Positions 61,443-64,000 of a stretch of DNA of 64,000 bases are shown here, piece by piece. A program made the position numbers and the translations under genes. How positions within the stretch are numbered: position 1 is the stretch's first letter; each line of letters opens with the position of its first letter. Under the pieces are notes generated by a model. It did not search any database, was not told where the DNA came from, and worked only from the letters and a program-made list of their open reading frames with translations. The stretch lies in NCBI GenBank assembly GCA_965246795.1, contig CBDFFN010000013.1, positions 186,001 to 250,000 on the forward strand. Direction: 5' to 3'. The DNA comes from JAJXWB01 sp965246795 (GTDB lineage: Bacteria > Pseudomonadota > Alphaproteobacteria > Rhizobiales > Beijerinckiaceae).

Positions 61443-61983
61443 TCTCGCACGCGTCGTCGCCGTCGCGCGTTCGGCAAACCATACATTTAGCAAGCCTGCC
61501 GAAGACGCCATCGTTCTCGAAACCGGGCTTGGCGTCGTCGGCGACGCGCACAATGGCGTCACCGTCAAACATCGCTCGCGTGTGAAGAAGGATCCGATGC
61601 AGCCGAACCTGCGTCAGGTGCACCTGATCCACGACGAACTCTTCGCCGAGCTTTCAGCCAAAGGTTACGAGATCGTCGCGGGCGACCTTGGCGAGAACAT
61701 CACGACGCGCGGCATCGATCTGCTTGGGCTTCCGCAGGGCGCGCGTCTCGCCATCGGCGCGAACGCGATCGTCGAGATCACCGGTTTGCGCAATCCTTGC
61801 GTCCAGATCGATGCTTTCAAACGCGGCCTGATGCACGCCGTGCTCGACAAGACGCCGGATGGCGCGCTCATCCGCAAGGCCGGCGTCATGGGCGTTGTGC
61901 TCGCGGGCGGCGCGATTGCGCCCGGCGACATGATCGCTATCGAGCTTCCGATAGGCGAACAGCGACCGCTCGAAGCGGTGTAG
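61435..61983 (+). CDS. MOSC domain protein
   Basis: Predicted 182 aa from GTG 61435, overlapping the TPR gene by 8 bases. VLETGLGVVGDAHNGVTVKH, RQVHLIHDELFAEL, EIVAGDLGENITTRGIDLLG and TGLRNPCVQIDAFKRGLMHA are MOSC landmarks; the Cys in NPC is the likely molybdenum ligand. A freestanding MOSC of the YiiM-related group; it differs from the MOSC protein at 12688 in length and motifs. A REPIN-like repeat follows. Confidence 0.88.
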   Translation: MSDLARVVAVARSANHTFSKPAEDAIVLETGLGVVGDAHNGVTVKHRSRVKKDPMQPNLRQVHLIHDELFAELSAKGYEIVAGDLGENITTRGIDLLGLPQGARLAIGANAIVEITGLRNPCVQIDAFKRGLMHAVLDKTPDGALIRKAGVMGVVLAGGAIAPGDMIAIELPIGEQRPLEAV

Positions 61984-61985
61984 CT

Positions 61986-62047
61986 GGACCGCGAGCCTCC
62001 CGGCTCGCTCTGTCCAATGCCGATGCGAGGCAGGAGCCTCGCGGTCC
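61986..62047. repeat. REPIN-like paired-hairpin repeat, copy D, with compensatory change
   Basis: Left arm 61986-62008 (GCGAGCC-TCCC-GGCTCGC inside), right arm 62025-62047 (GCGAGGC-AGGA-GCCTCGC). The right arm carries C-to-G and G-to-C changes that keep its own stem paired. It lies between the convergent MOSC and KAP NTPase genes. Confidence 0.85.
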
Positions 62048-62051
62048 GTAA

Positions 62052-64000
62052 TTAACCCGTCAACGACCAGCGCGATGCCACGGCCTGTGCGCGGCGCGCT
62101 TCGTCCACGGTGATCGTCCGGCCGCCGATCGAGTTCGCAGCATCGAGCGCCGCAGTAAGCCGGCCGGCGTCGCTGCGCGGCAGCGTCGAAGCACCATCGC
62201 CGTTGCGCAGACTTGCTGCGAAGGTCGACTTCTCGTCATCGGTGCCGCCGACGACGAGCGCGAGGATCAGCGCGAAGGCTGCAAGCTCCTTCGTCGCGTC
62301 CTGGCGGCCGAGGCGATAGAGGTTCACAAAACGCTTCACCTGCCGCGGCGATGGACCTGCGAGCGGCGCAAGTTTCGCCAACATCTCTTTCTCCGCTGCA
62401 TGCAACGGAGCATCGAGCGTCGAGCGCTCAGCATCGACGCGCAACGGCGGGCTCGCCGACGCCGGCTCCGCAACGCGCGTGATGAAATCGGTCCAGTCGT
62501 GCTGCGCATCGCCATCGACACGATAGGCGACCTGCACGAGCCGCTCGAAAGCGGCGCGCGCATCGGCGCCCTGTGCGGCAACGACACGATCTGCGTCGAC
62601 CGCGACGAGCAGGCCGAAAGCTGGATCGTTCAACGTCGCGGCTGCATGCCGGACGACATCCAGCGCGCGCGCCGGCGGCAGACGATCGACCTCATCGAGC
62701 GCGACGAGTACGCGCCGTTGACCCTGCGCATCGCGCGCGAAATGAGTGCCGAGTTGCGCAACATAGGCGCGCCGCGCGCGGTCGGCGTCCGATGCGGCAT
62801 CGGCCGCCAGCCAGACCGGCGTCGCGGGACGCGCCGTGCCTGCTCGCCGCTCGGCTTCCGCGACGCGGCGTGCGAGCGCATCCGCCTCACCACCAAGCGC
62901 TTCGACGCGCTGCGTGTGATGCGCGACGAGATTGTCGAGCTCGCCGCGCCGCACTTCAAGGTCCGCATCAACGAGCGACGCGCCTTTCAGCAAGGGACGC
63001 GAAAAACGGATTGCGCGAAAGATGCAGGACAGGAGCGCAAGTCCAGCCGCGGCGAGCGCGGCCGTGCTGGCGATGCCGAACCACGACCGATGTGCCGCCA
63101 GCCAGTCGGCAATCGGTCCCGTCCAGCTCCCGGCACTGCGTACGGACTCGATCCATTTCGGATCGGCGGCCAGCGACGACAGACCGGAAGACAGAAGTAC
63201 GAAAAGGATCGCCCAGACGATCAACTTCGTCTGGCCACGATAGGCCCAAAGCGATTTGAGGCTTGCAAAAAATCGCGCGACAGAACCACCGGAATCGCAC
63301 AGCGTCTGCACGAGGCCTTTGTAGGTCGCGATCGGATCGCCCTTCGTGAAGCCGAAAGACGTCAGCGCGGATTCTATGCCGCCGCGATTGGCGCGCGCAT
63401 AGGCATCGACGCGCGAACTGCCGGAGTCATAGAGGATCGTCTCGGCGAGCCGCGCGCGGCGGCCGTCCGCTTCGTCGCGGGCGCGACGCTCGGCATCGAG
63501 CCGGCGGCGGCCGGTGTCGAGCGAATCCGTCAACGACTGCAGCCGGGCATGCGGGTCGGACGACGAATGGTTCGCCTCATCGGCGGCATTGGCCGCGAGA
63601 TCGGGCTCAGCCTTCGACAGAGCCGCGTGCAATTGCCGGGCGAGCGACGCGCGGACATCGTCGCCGAGCTCGGAAGCGTCGATGCGTACGATCAACAAAC
63701 CGGGGAGGAATGGCGACGTGCGCCCGTCGGACGCGCGCGAAAGCGCCTCTGCCTCCGCAACGAGACGCGAGAGAGCAAGACTTTTACCCGAGCCAGGCCC
63801 GCCAACGAGCGCGAAGGTGAAGGGTCCCTCGGCGCCGCGATGTGCTGTTAGTTCTGCGAGTCGGGATAGACCCGGCGATGCCGTCCCATCTGCCCCCGCC
63901 GCATGGTCGGCCGCGAAGACCCGACGCGGCGCAGCAGGCGCCGATGGCGGCGCAGGAACGGGTGCCGGCGCACCGGGTTCGCGCGCCCCCTCGGGCGGGC
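62052..64000 (-). CDS. KAP-type P-loop NTPase with internal membrane segments (5' end outside the window)
   Basis: At least 649 aa; the frame is open to the window edge. Walker A LVGGPGSGKSLALSRLV is near 63785-63806 and Walker B RVLVALDEVDRLP near 62690. Two transmembrane segments lie between them (LIVWAILFVLLSSGLSSLAA; FGIASTAALAAAGLALLSCI), the mark of KAP NTPases. SPRQVKRFVNLYRLG is the C-terminal sensor region. KAP proteins are membrane-associated ATPases, some linked to phage defence; the role here is unknown. Confidence 0.8.
   Translation of the reverse strand, partial: PPEGAREPGAPAPVPAPPSAPAAPRRVFAADHAAGADGTASPGLSRLAELTAHRGAEGPFTFALVGGPGSGKSLALSRLVAEAEALSRASDGRTSPFLPGLLIVRIDASELGDDVRASLARQLHAALSKAEPDLAANAADEANHSSSDPHARLQSLTDSLDTGRRRLDAERRARDEADGRRARLAETILYDSGSSRVDAYARANRGGIESALTSFGFTKGDPIATYKGLVQTLCDSGGSVARFFASLKSLWAYRGQTKLIVWAILFVLLSSGLSSLAADPKWIESVRSAGSWTGPIADWLAAHRSWFGIASTAALAAAGLALLSCIFRAIRFSRPLLKGASLVDADLEVRRGELDNLVAHHTQRVEALGGEADALARRVAEAERRAGTARPATPVWLAADAASDADRARRAYVAQLGTHFARDAQGQRRVLVALDEVDRLPPARALDVVRHAAATLNDPAFGLLVAVDADRVVAAQGADARAAFERLVQVAYRVDGDAQHDWTDFITRVAEPASASPPLRVDAERSTLDAPLHAAEKEMLAKLAPLAGPSPRQVKRFVNLYRLGRQDATKELAAFALILALVVGGTDDEKSTFAASLRNGDGASTLPRSDAGRLTAALDAANSIGGRTITVDEARRAQAVASRWSLTG

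Noticed and set aside
62400..63851. 483-codon plus-strand frame opposite the KAP NTPase
   Set aside because: Composition is unnaturally rich in Arg and no motif is seen; the minus strand carries Walker A and B.

Overview
The window is about 64 kb of GC-rich, densely packed bacterial chromosome. The gene families and local gene orders point to an alphaproteobacterium of the order Hyphomicrobiales (Rhizobiales), probably near Xanthobacteraceae/Bradyrhizobiaceae. The supporting orders are acnA divergent from ccmABCD-ccmG, and proA-nadD-rsfS-rlmH-envC-ctpA-(divergent polysaccharide deacetylase)-rppH. A GapR-type DUF2312 protein and a eukaryotic-type ornithine decarboxylase with a long leader also fit. 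This placement is inferred from gene content by eye, not from a search. No rRNA, tRNA, CRISPR array, prophage or insertion sequence was recognised.

Layout. 1-9.3 kb: end of a YhiN-type flavoprotein, a secreted protein, miaA/serB (divergent), ornithine decarboxylase, a GNAT, class I aldolase, a TetR-thioesterase-thioesterase unit and leuB. 9.4-14.2 kb: a phosphoribosyltransferase and an XRE-cupin regulator, divergent from a metabolite transporter-RidA-MOSC-VanB-like reductase operon. 14.2-20.5 kb: glgX, an MFS transporter, a NYN protein, and VOC/rppH/deacetylase. 20.6-26.4 kb: the ctpA-to-proA housekeeping operon. 26.5-31.2 kb: a ClpP-like secreted protein, a frameshifted DUF2332 gene and the cytochrome c maturation operon. 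31.3-41.2 kb: acnA, an RraA-like protein, NIPSNAP, a nucleotidyltransferase cassette resembling a toxin-antitoxin pair, aldo/keto reductase, MFS, TPR, rpmF and vapBC. 41.3-50.8 kb: an IlvD/Edd dehydratase, a LysR-MliC-MFS operon divergent from a TauE/SafE permease, a PEP mutase-like/GNAT/SDR operon, rlpA and a DenD-like dehydrogenase. 50.8-57.1 kb: a CobW-family metallochaperone divergent from an ATP-grasp/alpha-E/transglutaminase-like/gamma-glutamyltransferase operon. 57.1-64 kb: an outer-membrane barrel, gapR, an N-formylglutamate amidohydrolase-like gene, rpsU, a TPR lipoprotein, a MOSC protein and the C-terminal part of a KAP-type P-loop NTPase that runs off the end.

Most operons are very tight, with ATGA/GTGA four-base overlaps that often decide the start codon. 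Two conserved genes (miaA, rsfS) have no ATG, GTG or TTG in frame before their conserved N-termini, and CTG is the best candidate start. Four copies of a 61-66 bp paired-hairpin repeat (REPIN-like) lie directly after stop codons, three of them between convergent genes.

The most interesting items are: the ATP-grasp operon, whose transglutaminase-like protein lacks the nucleophilic Cys and which ends in a gamma-glutamyltransferase; the XRE-cupin-controlled RidA/MOSC/flavoreductase operon; the REPIN-like family with a compensatory base change; a hairpin that would sequester the rlpA ribosome binding site; and the split nucleotidyltransferase toxin-antitoxin-like cassette.
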